Part shown: one piece after another, positions 12,562 to 23,439 of the stretch
How positions within the stretch are numbered: the first letter of the stretch is position 1
Layout: each line of letters begins with the position of its first letter
Notes under the pieces: generated by a model
Told to the model about the DNA's origin: nothing
The model's input: only the letters and a program-made list of their open reading frames with translations
Database searches by the model: none
Position numbers and translations under genes: made by a program
Assembly: GCA_963682025.1 (NCBI GenBank)
Contig: OY821521.1
Coordinates: forward strand, 48,899,807-48,963,806
DNA from: Cordilura impudica
Lineage: Eukaryota > Arthropoda > Insecta > Diptera > Scathophagidae
Length of the DNA stretch: 64,000 bases
Direction of reading: 5' to 3'

Positions 12562-13597
12562 TATTTTTATTTTTTATTTTCATTTTTCAATTTTAATTTT
12601 TCATATTTCGTTTTTCGTTTTTCATTTTTCATTTTTCATTTTTCATTTTTCATTTTTCATTTTTCATTTTTCATTTTTCATTTTCCGTTTTTCATTTTTT
12701 ATTTTTATTTTTTTAATTTTTCTTTTTTTTTATTTTTCATTTTCATTTTTTATTTTTCATTTTTCGTTTTTAATTTTTCATGTTTCGTTTTTTATTGTTT
12801 ATTTTTCATTCTTCATTTTTAATTTTTTATTTTAATTTTTCAATTTTCATTTAACATTTTTCATTATATATTTTTCATCTTTTTTTTCATTTTTCATTTT
12901 TTATTTTTTAATTTTTCATTCTTAATTTTTTATTTTTTATTTTTAATTTTTCTTTTTTCATTTTTCATTTTTCATTTTTTATTTTTATTTTTTATTTTAA
13001 TTTTTCATTTATAATTTTTCATACATTATTTTGTAATTTTTAATTTCTCATTTTTCGTTTTTCATTTTTCATTTTTTCGTTTTCATTTTTCATTTTTCAT
13101 TCTTAATTTTTTATTTTTAATTTTTCTTTTTTCATTTTACATTTTTCATTTTTTATTTTTATTTTTTATTTTCATTTTTCATTTTTAATTTTTCATAAAT
13201 TATTTTGTAATTAATAATTTCTCATTTTTCGTTTTTCATTTTTCATTTCTTCGTTTTCATTTTTCATTCTTAATTTTTTATTTTTAATTTTTCTTTTTTC
13301 ATTTTATATTTTTCATTTTTTATTTTTATTTTTTATTTTCATTTTTCATTTTTAATTTTTCATATCTCGTTTTTCATTTTTCATTTTCCGTTTTTCATTT
13401 TTTATTTTTTTTTTTAATTTTTAATTTTTTATTTTCCATTTTTCATTTTCCATTTTTTATTTTTCATTTTTCGTTTTTTATTTTTAATTTTTTAGTTTTA
13501 ATTTTTTATTTTTCATTTTTAATTTTCAAACATTTCATAATTTTTTCGTCAATAAAATCGTAAGTTACACTGATTTTGTCTTACGTCTAAAGCTGTT
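12556..13597. repeat. (CATTTTT)n-type tandem repeat
   Basis: A 6-7-bp pyrimidine-strand microsatellite (CATTTTT, CATTTTTA and CGTTTTT variants) with longer duplicated blocks, such as the segment around TTTTGTAATTTTTAATTTCTC repeated near 13030 and 13205. The same repeat flanks the HINE-A copies at 11560-11746 and 14109-14340. It gives a fake Phe/His/Ile/Ser-rich open frame at 12557-12835 that should not be annotated as a protein. Confidence 0.85.
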
Positions 13598-13599
13598 TA

Positions 13600-14108
13600 T
13601 ATACCACTATGTGGTTTGGGTATAATGACTTTGTGCTGCTGTTTGTAACTACCAAATATATTTACCTAGACCCATCTTTTATTATACCGATCGAAAGAGA
13701 ATCACTAACTGATTCGATTTAACGATGTCCGTCCGACCGTCCGTCCGTCTGCGTGTCCATGTAAACCTTGTAATCAAACTATAGGTCGCAAATATGAATA
13801 TATTTTGATGAAATTTGGTGCATAAGCTTTTATCGGCCAAAGAATGAACGCTGTTGAAATTGCTGAGAATCGGTCCATGTTCAGATCTAGTCCCCATACA
13901 AATTACCCCTATGAAATCGACATGAATTGCAGTAAGATCCAAATTATCATATAGATCTCAGTCAAATTGGGTTTGTATGTGTTTATTATATCCATTAATT
14001 AGTAGTCTAAAAGTAATGCCTATAGGACAATTCTTAGTTATAGCCCCATGTAGAGCTGCTTCCCGATCTTCACTTAAATCTATTAAAAACAAAAATATTG
14101 TACAAATT
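13600..14108 (+). mobile_element. HINE-A copy, 3' part missing
   Basis: Begins ATACCACTATGTGGTTTGGG and carries the microsatellite and core. It stops abruptly at about 14108, after the ACAAAAATATTGTAC block, where CATTTTT-type repeat begins. It lacks the hairpin and 3' terminus. Confidence 0.8.
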
Positions 14109-14385
14109 TTTCATTGTTAATTTTTTATTTTTCGTTTTTAATTTTTCATCTACCATTTTCTACTTTTAATATTTAATTTTTTATTTTTTATTTTTCATTT
14201 TTATTTTAATTTTAATTTTGTTATTTTCAGAAATCATTTTTCATTTCATTTTTGTTTCTCAGTTTTCATTTTTAATTTTTCATTTTTCATTTTTGATTTT
14301 TAATTTTCAAAAAGGTTATTGCATATCATAATTTTTTCACCAATACAATCATAAGTCACAACTATTTTGTTTTACGTCTAAAACT

Positions 14386-15141
14386 GTTTTGTGCTGCTGT
14401 TCGTAACAACCAAAAATGTCTAACCTAGACCCATCTTTTATTATACCGATCTACTCAGAATCACTGAGTCGATTTAGTCCGTCCGTCCGTCTGTCCGTAT
14501 GTGTGTCCACGTAAAGCTTGTAAACCTTGTCAAACTACAGGTCGCAAATATGAATATATTTTGATGAAATTTGGTATATGAGCTTCTAGCGGCCATGGGA
14601 TGAACGCTGTTGAAATTGGTGAGAATCCGTCCATTTTCAGACCTAGTCCCCATACAAATGACCCCTATGAAATCGACATAAATTGCCATAAGATCCAAAT
14701 TATCATATAGAGATCGGTTAAATTCGGTTAGTTTGGGTTTACTACATCCATTAATCAGTAGTCCAAAAATTATCCCTTTACGAAAATTCTTAGTCATAGG
14801 CCCCATATAGAGCTGTTTCCCAATCTTCACTTAAAACTATCAAAGAATAAAATTATTGCACAGATTTTTCTCAAATTTTGTTTGTATATATTTTTTCAAA
14901 ATATAAGTGACTTTACTAAGTATGGTCAGAATCGGTCCATTTTTCGACCTAATCCCCATATAAATATATCAGCCGATATGAACTCTTTCATATCTGCAGC
15001 CAAAAAAAAAATAATAACCATGCCATTCAAATTTGGTTTATGCTTATTTTCTATATCGAATTTGTTGGACCGAAGAGAGTGGGTCTTTAAACCATGGTAT
15101 AGGTATCGGTCGAGACCAACTATAATTTTCTTACTTGTTTT
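14386..15141 (+). mobile_element. HINE-A copy, 5' tip missing
   Basis: Starts inside the element at TTTTGTGCTGCTGTTCGTAA and runs to a recognisable 3' end (CTATAATTTTCTTACTTGTT), though the hairpin is decayed. Diverged from the intact copies. Confidence 0.8.
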
Positions 15142-15499
15142 GTAAAATATATTTTTACCCCTCTGTGCGTATAGATAGATTACAAATCAAAAATAATCTC
15201 AGATATTATTAATTTTCTGGAGAAAATTGCCTCCGCATCTAAGACTTTTCGATGAAGAATAATGTCAAAATATGACAAATTTACTGCACATTACAGAGTT
15301 AGATGCTCAGAATAATTCAAAAGAAAAATAATTAAGATTAAGAAACATTAAGTTTTTCAGATTTATTTATTTTTTAATTCATAAAACCTTAATTTTTATC
15401 CACAAAATATTTAATTCTGATATTGTGATATTTCTTCTTAAAAATAGTCTCTGAATGTGAAATTTTTCAAATATAATCTAAGATTTTTTATGCAGAGTT

Positions 15500-16484
15500 A
15501 AGCTTTTAGCTAGCTTTATATAATTCTATACCTGTTGTAGGGTAACTGTAGTACATGGCTAACTAAGCGTAGGTCTTGTATCATGATTCTGCATTGTAAA
15601 TATTAATTGAATTATCAATCATGTTGATGCTCTTATTTGTATTATTCAATTTTACATGTATATCGAAAATATGAATAAATATTAATTTCACTGAAAATGT
15701 CGATGATTGGACATGTACTCATATTAATTTGCATAACAAATTGCCCATGTTTGCTGCGTTAATAAATACTAATATACGTAATAATCGTAAATGGTGGGTA
15801 TTTCAACATAGAGGACCGCGCAATTGAAGTCAACAAAAAAAAAAAAACAAAATATTGAGCCTCAAACAATATGGAACAATTAAAGGTTTTGATATAAATT
15901 GAAAACATAGAGATACAAAAGCTTTTTTGGTGACGTCATAGATGCATATTCAGCAAACACTTGTATTATTTGAGCTGCGAGTCTCTTCTTCCTTCACACA
16001 CATCCCTCTTGTGCTGAATATTGTTAAGAGCGCTGTTGAATAGTCAATGGTTGTATGCGTTAGTGTAAAATAGAAATGCAATTTCTGAACATTTGGGGAA
16101 TTTTTTTATATCGTATTTGATAAATAGAATGGACAGTAACTTGAATGTAAGGGCAAAATTAACTGTTCACTTCAAATGTAAGTGTTTCTTATCTTTGAAA
16201 ATGCAATTATGCTTGCCATATACCCAATTACAAAAAAATATCAAATATGCCTGATGCATATTTTAAAAATCATGTCAATAGTCGCAACATAACCCAGGAA
16301 AGTTTAAGTCGTAGGTTGGGCTTCAGTATTGATTCAGTTAAGAAAGTTGATTTCAGGGTCATATAATCAAAAAGTCTTCAATCATAACCTTTCCCAGATG
16401 AGGTGCCATTTTAAGGATTTTTTATTTTAAAATTTGTAAACTTTAAAAGTAAGCTGGGGACCAAACTGCTGGATATTAGATCAA
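15500..16484. other. Unassigned sequence, no gene
   Basis: Moderately AT-rich, apparently unique within the window. I found no convincing open frame, splice pair or RNA motif. Confidence 0.5.
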
Positions 16485-16565
16485 AACAAGTAAGAGTAGT
16501 AAATTCGGCTGTGTCGAATCTTCGATACGCTTCACCTGCATCTTAAACTCAAAATTATAACCACT
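16485..16565 (-). mobile_element. Terminal fragment of a third DINE-like family
   Basis: AAAACAAGTAAGAGTAGTAA is followed by a small hairpin (TTCGGCTGTGTCGAA) and a decayed subterminal block (GATACGCTTCACC). The AACAAGTAAG terminus is shared with HINE-A, but the hairpin differs. Only about 80 bp remain. Confidence 0.55.
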
Positions 16566-16614
16566 GTTTTATTTTATTTTATATGCTGTTTATATATGTT
16601 GTTTTTATATTTTA

Positions 16615-16991
16615 CTAGCAGATTCCAGCCCTCGAAATTCGAGTGCAAATTCTAGGAAATTTTATTTTTTCATTAAATAAAGACCCTAAAGATATGCTAA
16701 TCAACTATAGCCAATTCACAAATCAACACAAAAAACAAACTCATTTTTATTACAAACAAATTAACAAATTTAATAAACACACGTATAGCATTGTATAATT
16801 TTATGTATGTGTTAGTAGCATATTTAAATGCAATTTACTCAAAACAAAGGAAAAAATTTAAAAATCTGTAAATCTGCAAAACGGCTAAAAAGAAATACCT
16901 TTCAAATAATACACGCTTGGTCAAAATCGGGATAAAATGGTAGAACAAAACATCGGTCACAAGAAATCGCCTAGGCTATTAATATTATAGA
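16615..16991 (-). mobile_element. Helitron-B short copy 1
   Basis: Read on the minus strand it begins TCTATAATATTAATAG and ends in a CTCGAATTTCGAG hairpin followed 12 nt later by CTAG, with A before and T after the element. A 5' TC, a 3' CTRR with an upstream hairpin, and insertion between A and T are the defining marks of Helitrons. It is about 377 bp and non-coding, hence non-autonomous. Confidence 0.85.
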
Positions 16992-16998
16992 TATTATA

Positions 16999-17060
16999 CT
17001 AGCAGTATACCCGCTACGTCGTTAGCGTAATTATTATATAAATTATTTAAGCCATAATAA
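16999..17060 (-). mobile_element. 3' end of another Helitron-like family
   Basis: Directly beside copy 1 is a second CTAG terminus whose upstream hairpin is CGCTACGTCGTTAGCG (stem CGCTA/TAGCG). The far end was not found; the Tc1 remnant to the right may lie inside it. Confidence 0.5.
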
Positions 17061-17455
17061 TATTTAAAAACCATAAGAAATCTAGTGTGAGTGACAATAC
17101 GATGGAAACTTTTAACAAAATATATTTTTGACGACTTGGATGGAATCCTTTATAAGTTTAAACATTTACACGTTTTATTTATTTAACAAAGAAGATATAT
17201 TAATATTACTTCAGAAAAAATTAACAAAACTTAAAAGTATTAATTTTTATGCTGTTGACAAAACAATGGAAACCTTTACTACACAATAACACTGTGGAAT
17301 AAAATGATGGTAATGATCTTGGAGGGAGGATGATTTCTATACCGAATTAATTTATTTATTATTAATTTATTTTAGTAAAACTCCCGAAGTGTCTAAACGT
17401 TTTGGGTCCATTTAAATATATCATTTTTTGGTCAACACTATTCGCAAGATTAATG

Positions 17456-17581
17456 CTAGCCAGACGATTTTATGGATTTATTTACAGAATATTTCTCACA
17501 AATATTCTTTTGTCTGCGGCCATCACTAAAATCATCTATTATTCTAGATTTTAACTCTTCATTAAACTTTTTTCTTACCAT
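17456..17581 (-). pseudogene. Tc1-like transposase N-terminal remnant
   Basis: The minus-strand frame starts MVRKKFNEELKSRIIDDFSD and continues GRRQKNICEKYSVNKSIKSS to a stop after 41 codons. This is the first helix-turn-helix DNA-binding domain of a Tc1-like transposase, which would bind the element's own inverted termini. The frame is lost where the family normally continues S(T/V)SRI. A terminus-like block with GTTTTGGCATCACTTAA lies near 17723-17745, and related internal sequence is at 17095-17300. A second copy of the same 5' end is at 49.2 kb. The catalytic DDE domain is absent. Confidence 0.7.
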
Positions 17582-17989
17582 TATTTTATAATAATTGAAA
17601 GAAAACATCACAATTTATAAATATTTAAATAATGGTTAAAATTTTTTAAATTTTTTTTCACTGGTTCTTCTATTTTTTATTATTTTAATCAACACTGGTA
17701 AAGAAATTTAAAAGTTTTCACTGTTTTGGCATCACTTAAAAAACATATTTATTTTCGTTTATCTATTTTTTTTAGTTGTATTTTTTGTAACAAATGTGTT
17801 GTCTTCCAATATAGAATACAATCATTAGCAATTTCGTAAAAGAAATACATAATTTTATCACTAAGCGTAATTATTAAATTGGCAAATTTTGAATTTTGTA
17901 AAAATTTCCAATGTATTGCGACCTACTCTATTTAAGTACTGCTTTTTTTATTCATTATAGGTTCGAAAATTATTCAAAAAAAAAAAAAT

Positions 17990-20900
17990 CATGTGAGTCC
18001 AATCACAAGGGAGATGTGTTAACATCTAATAATTAAAGAAAACATCAACATCATATTTTCCAGTGCATAAAAAATAAGTCGATTATGCTGTTTTCTGAAA
18101 TTCAATTGATGTTTTCTGAAATACAATTTATGTTTTCTGAAATTCAATTGATGTTTTCTGAAACTCGAATGATGTTTTCTGAAATTATAATGATGTTTTC
18201 TGAAATTCTATTTATGTTTTCTGAAATTCAAATGATGTTTTCTGAAACTCGAATGATGTTTTCTGAAATTCTATTTATGTTTTCTGAAATTCAAATGATG
18301 TTTTCTGAAACTCGAATGATGTTTTCTGAAATTCTATTGATGTTTTCTGAAATTCAATTGATGTTTTCTGAAATTCTATTGATGTTTTCTGAAATTCTAT
18401 TGATGTTTTCTGAAATACAATTGATGTTTTCTGAAATTTTATTGATGTTTTCTGAAATTCAATTGATGTTTTCTGAAATACAATTGATGTTTTCTGAAAT
18501 TCTATTGATGTTTTCTGAAATTCAATTGATGTTTTCTGAAACTCGAATGATGTTTTCTGAAATTATATTGATGTTTTCTGAAATTCTATTTATGTTTTCT
18601 GAAATTCAAATGATGTTTTCTGAAACTCGAATGATGTTTTCTGAAATTCTATTTATGTTTTCTGAAATTCAATTGATGTTTTCTGAAATACAATTGATGT
18701 TTTCTGTAATACAATTGATGTTTTCTGAGATTCTATTGATGTTTTCTGAAATTCAATTGATGTTTTCTGAAATACAATTGATGTTTTCTGAAATTCTATT
18801 TATGTTTTCTGAAATTCAAATGATGTTTTCTGAAATACAATTTATGTTTTCTGAAATACAATTGATGTTTTCTGAAATTCTATTGATGTTTTCTGAAATT
18901 CAATTGATGTTTTCTGAAATACAATTGATGTTTTCTGAAATTCTATTTATCTTTTCTGAAATTCAATTGATGTTTTCTGAAATACAATTGATGTTTTCTG
19001 AAATTCTATTTATGTTTTCTGAAATTCAAATGATGTTTTCTGAAATTCAATTGATGTTTTCTGAAATTCTATTGATGTTTTCTGAAATTCTATTGATGTT
19101 TTCTGAAATACAATTGATGTTTTCTGAAATTTTATTGATGTTTTCTGAAATTCAATTGATGTTTTCTGAAATACAATTGATGTTTTCTGTAATACAATTG
19201 ATGTTTTCTGAAATTCTATTGATGTTTTCTGAAATTCAATTGATGTTTTCTGAAATACAATTGATGTTTTCTGAAATTCTATTTATGTTTTCTGAAATTC
19301 AAATGATGTTTTCTGAAATTCAATTGATGTTTTCTGAAATTCTATTGATGTTTTCTGAAATTCTATTGATGTTTTCTGAAATACAATTGATGTTTTCTGA
19401 AATTTTATTGATGTTTTCTGAAATTCAATTGATGTTTTCTGAAATACAATTGATGTTTTCTGAAATTCTATTGATGTTTTCTGAAATTCAATTGATGTTT
19501 TCTGAAACTCGAATGATGTTTTCTGAAATTATATTGATGTTTTCTGAAATTCTATTTATGTTTTCTGAAATTCAAATGATGTTTTCTGAAATACAATTTA
19601 TGTTTTCTGAAATTCAATTGATGTTTTCTGAAATTCAATTGATGTTTTCTGAAATACAATTGATGTTTTCTGAAATTCTATTGATGTTTTCTGAAATTCT
19701 ATTTATGTTTTCTGAAATTCAAATGATGTTTTCTGAAATACAATTGATGTTTTCTGAAATACAATTGATGTTTTCTGAAATTCTATTGATGTTTTCTGAA
19801 ATTCAATTGATGTTTTCTGAAACTCGAATGATGTTTTCTGAAATTATATTGATGTTTTCTGAAATTCTATTTATGTTTTCTGAAATTCAAATGATGTTTT
19901 CTGAAATACAATTTATGTTTTCTGAAATTCAATTGATGTTTTCTGAAATTCAATTGATGTTTTCTGAAATACAATTGATGTTTTCTGAAATTCTATTGAT
20001 GTTTTCTGAAATTCTATTTATGTTTTCTCAAATTCAACTGATGTTTTCTGAAATACAATTGATGTTTTCTGAAATTATATTGATGTTTTCTGAAATTCTA
20101 TTTATGTTTCTGAAATTCAAATGATGTTTTCTGAAACTCGAATGATGTTTTCTGAAATTATATTGATGCTTTCTGAAATTCTATTGATGTTTTCTGAAAT
20201 TCAATTGATGTTTTCTGAAACTCGAATGATGTTTTCTGAAATTATATTGATGTTTTCTGAAATTCAAATGATGTTTTCTGAAATTATATTGATGGTTTCT
20301 GAAATTCAATTGATGTTTTCTGAAATTATATTGATGTTTTCTGAAATTCTATTTATGTTTTCTGAAATTCAAACGATGTTTTCTGAAATTATATTGATGG
20401 TTTCTGAAATACAATTGATGTTTTCTGAAATTCTATTTATGTTTTCTGAAATTCAAATGATGTTTTCTGAAATACAATTGATGTTTTCTGAAATAAAGTT
20501 GATGTTTTCTGAAATACAATTGATGTTTTCTGAAATTCTATTGATGTTTTCTGAAATTCAATTGATGTTTTCTGAAACTCGAATGATGTTTTCTGAAATT
20601 ATATTGATGTTTTCTGAAATTCTATTTATGTTTCTGAAATTCAAATGATGTTTTCTGAAACTCGAATGATGTTTTCTGAAATTATATTGATGCTTTCTGA
20701 AATTCTATTGATGTTTTCTGAAATTCAATTGATGTTTTCTGAAACTCGAATGATGTTTTCTGAAATTATATTGATGTTTTCTGAAATTCTATTTATGTTT
20801 CTGAAATTCAAATGATATTTTCCGGAATTATATTGATGGTTTCTGAAATACAATTGATGTTTTCTGAAATTCTATTTATGTTTTCTGAAATTCAAATGAT

Positions 20901-22930
20901 GTTTTCTGAAATACAATTGATGTTTTCTGAAATACTATTGATGTTTTCTGCAATTATATTGATGTTTTCTGAAATTATATTGATGTTTTCTGAAATTCTA
21001 TTGACGTTTTCTGAAATTCAAATGATGTTTTCTGAAATTATATTGATGGTTTCTGAAATTCAATTGATGTTTTCTGAAATTATATTGATGTTTTCTGAAA
21101 TTTTATTTATGTTTTCTGAAATTCAAACGATGTTTTCTGAAATTATATTGATGGTTTCTGAAATACAATTGATGTTTTCTGAAATTCAATTGATGTTTTC
21201 TGAAATTTTATTGATGTTTTCTGATATACAGTTTATGATTTTCTGAAATTCTATTGATGTTTTCTGCAATACAATTGATGTTTTCTGAAATTATATTGAT
21301 GTTTTCTGAAATTCTATTTATGTTTTCTGAAATTCAAATGATGTTTTCTGAAATTATATTGATGGTTTCTGAAATACAATTGATGTTTTCTGAAATTCTA
21401 TTGATGATTTCTGAAATTCAATTGATGTTTTCTGAAACTCGAATGATGTTTTCTGAAACTCGGATGATGTTTTCTGAAAATATATTGATGTTTTCTGAAA
21501 TTATATTGATGGTTTCTGAAATACAATTGATGTTTTCTGAAATACAATTGATGTTTTCTGAAATACAATTGATGTTTTCTGAAATTCTATTGATGTTTTC
21601 TGAAATACAATTGATGTTTTCTGAAATTATATTGATGGTTTCTGAAATACAATTGATGTTTTCTGAAATACAATTGATGTTTTCTGAAATTATATTGATG
21701 GTTTCTGAAATACAATTGATGTTTTCTGAAATACAATTGATGTTTTCTGAAATACAATTGATGTTTTCTGAAATTCTATTGATGTTTTCTGAAATACAAT
21801 TGATGTTTTCTGAAATTATATTGATGGTTTCTGAAATACAATTGATGTTTTCTGAAATACAATTGATGTTTTCTGAAATTATATTGATGGTTTCTGAAAT
21901 ACAATTGATGTTTTCTGAAATACAATTGATGTTTTCTGAAATACAATTGATGTTTTCTGAAATTCTATTGATGTTTTCTGAAATACAATTGATGTTTTCT
22001 GAAATTATATTGATGGTTTCTGAAATACAATTGATGTTTTCTGAAATTATATTGATGTTTTCTAAAATTCTATTTATGTTTTCTGAAACTCGAATGATGT
22101 TTTCTGAAATTCAAGTGATGTTTTCTGAAATTCTATGGATGTTTTCTGAAATTCAATTGATGTTTTCTGAAATTATATTGATGGTTTCTGAAATTTTATT
22201 GATGTTTTCTGAAACTCGAATGATGTTTTCTGAAATTCTATTTACGTTTTCTGAAATTCAAATGATGTTTTCTGAAATTATATTGATGGTTTCTGAAATA
22301 CAATTGATGTTTTCTGAAATTATATTGATGTTTTCTGAAATACTATTTATGTTTTCTGAAATACAATTGATGTTTTCTGAAATTATATTGATGTTTTCTG
22401 AAATTCAAATGATGTTTTCTGAAATTCTATTGATATTTTCTGAAATACAATTGATGTTTTCTGAAATTGTATTGATGTTTTCTGAAATACTATTTATGTT
22501 TTCTGAAATACAATTGATGTTTTCTGAAATTATATTGATGGTTTCTGAAATACGATTGATGTTTTCTGAAATTCTATTTATGTTTTCTGAAATTCAAATG
22601 ATGTTTTCTGAAATACAATTGATGTTTTCTGAAATACTATTGATGTTTTCTGAAATTCTATTTATGTTTTCTGAAATTCAAATGATGTTTTCTGAAATTA
22701 TATTGATGGTTTCTGAAATACAATTGATGTTTTCTGAAATACAATTGATGTTTTTTGAAAGACAATTGGAAAATGTTTACAAAAGAACATATCATAATTT
22801 ATTCACAAATACAATCAGATAAAGTTACACCGATTTACACTTCAGCTCACACCGATGTGTTACGCTGTTTTTGCGATTGTATTGTGAAATAGAAATTTAC
22901 CCCCCTGCGCGTATAGATGTTTACACATCA
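17990..22930 (-). mobile_element. HINE-E copy 2 carrying a 4.7-kb minisatellite
   Basis: The left end has a hairpin GTGAGTCCAATCAC followed by GAGATGTGTTAACATCT. The right end is TTTACCCCCCTGCGCGTATA and AGATGTTTACACATCA. The GATGTGTAAACATCTA block is inverted between the ends, with an extra hairpin outside one of them. This is the subterminal-repeat plus 3'-hairpin architecture of Helentron-associated elements. The interior is almost all 21-bp tandem repeat. The 300-bp copy at 52.67 kb shows the element without the array. Confidence 0.65.
18085..22765 (+). repeat. 21-bp minisatellite, about 220 units, open as (MFSEIQL)n
   Basis: The unit is ATGTTTTCTGAAATTCAATT plus G, with most variation in the last three codons (Ile-Gln-Leu, Ile-Leu-Leu, Ile-Ile-Leu, Thr-Arg-Met). 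Since 21 is a multiple of three and this frame of the unit has no stop, the array reads as a heptad-like repeat broken only by small indels, giving open stretches of 679, 175, 144 and 522 codons. Higher-order structure is visible: marker variants recur 483 bp apart (18707/19190), 273 and 693 bp apart, and 189 bp apart three times at 21.58-21.96 kb. A 524-bp duplication carries a 1-bp deletion. The other two forward frames have a stop in the consensus unit. I do not call it a gene: no flanking exon, promoter or related protein was recognised. Confidence 0.95.
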
Positions 22931-22972
22931 ATAATATTATTTGTAATATCGATGGCTTAGTTTGGAAAGAAG

Positions 22973-23416
22973 TAACTCAAGCCATAGGACAAACGCTATT
23001 GAAATTGGTGAAAATGGGTGCATGTTTACACCTTATCCATATCCCTTATGCATGTTTAGACCCTTATGATATCGACTTAACTTGCCATAAGATCCAAATT
23101 ACCAAAAAGATCTCAGTCGAATTGGGTTTGTGTATGTTTATTATGTCCATTAATCCGTAGACCAAAAATAAACCCTATAGGACAATTCACTTAAACCCAT
23201 CTAAAACAAAAATATTGCACAGCTTTTTCTCGGTTTGTATATGTTGTTGCGAAATATAAGTGACCTTACGATAATTGTTCAGGATTGGTCCAATTTTCGA
23301 CGTAGATTTGGTTTATGATTTTTTTTTAAACCCAATTAGTTGGACCTAAGCCCAATTCTCTAAACGCATGGTATATGGTATCGGTCTAGACCATCTATCA
23401 TTTTCTTTTTTGTTTT
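22973..23416 (+). mobile_element. HINE-A copy, diverged, 5' half missing
   Basis: Begins in the core (CATAGGACAAACGCTATTGA) and reaches a recognisable 3' end (GGTATCGGTCTAGACC and ATTTTC). Many substitutions make this one of the older copies. Confidence 0.75.
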
Positions 23417-23439
23417 CTTAAGAAAATGTACTTTCAAAG

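Larger units (their letters stand above)
11395..15183 (-). mobile_element. HINE-E composite copy 1
   Basis: The left boundary has the family's 3'-end block (AAGTCCGATCACAGGGGAGA then TGTTTAAACAT). The right boundary has a decayed 5' block (TTTACCCCTCTGTGCGTATA). Blocks near 13535-13600 and 14310-14385 match the ATCATAATTTATTCAC/CAATCAGATAAAGTTACAC segment of HINE-E copy 2. The interior is filled with CATTTTT tandem repeats and three HINE-A insertions or fragments. Orientation follows the Helentron convention, with the hairpin end as 3'. Confidence 0.6.

Noticed and set aside
12557..12835. Phe/Ile/Ser-rich 92-codon frame as a membrane protein
   Set aside because: Direct translation of the CATTTTT microsatellite.
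18085..22765. CRISPR array
   Set aside because: Direct tandem units without unique spacers, in a eukaryotic context.
18085..22822. Four long open frames as genuine repeat-protein genes
   Set aside because: They arise from a 21-bp unit with no stop in one frame; no promoter, flanking exon or homologous protein was seen. Kept as a repeat, with the coding possibility listed as a finding.
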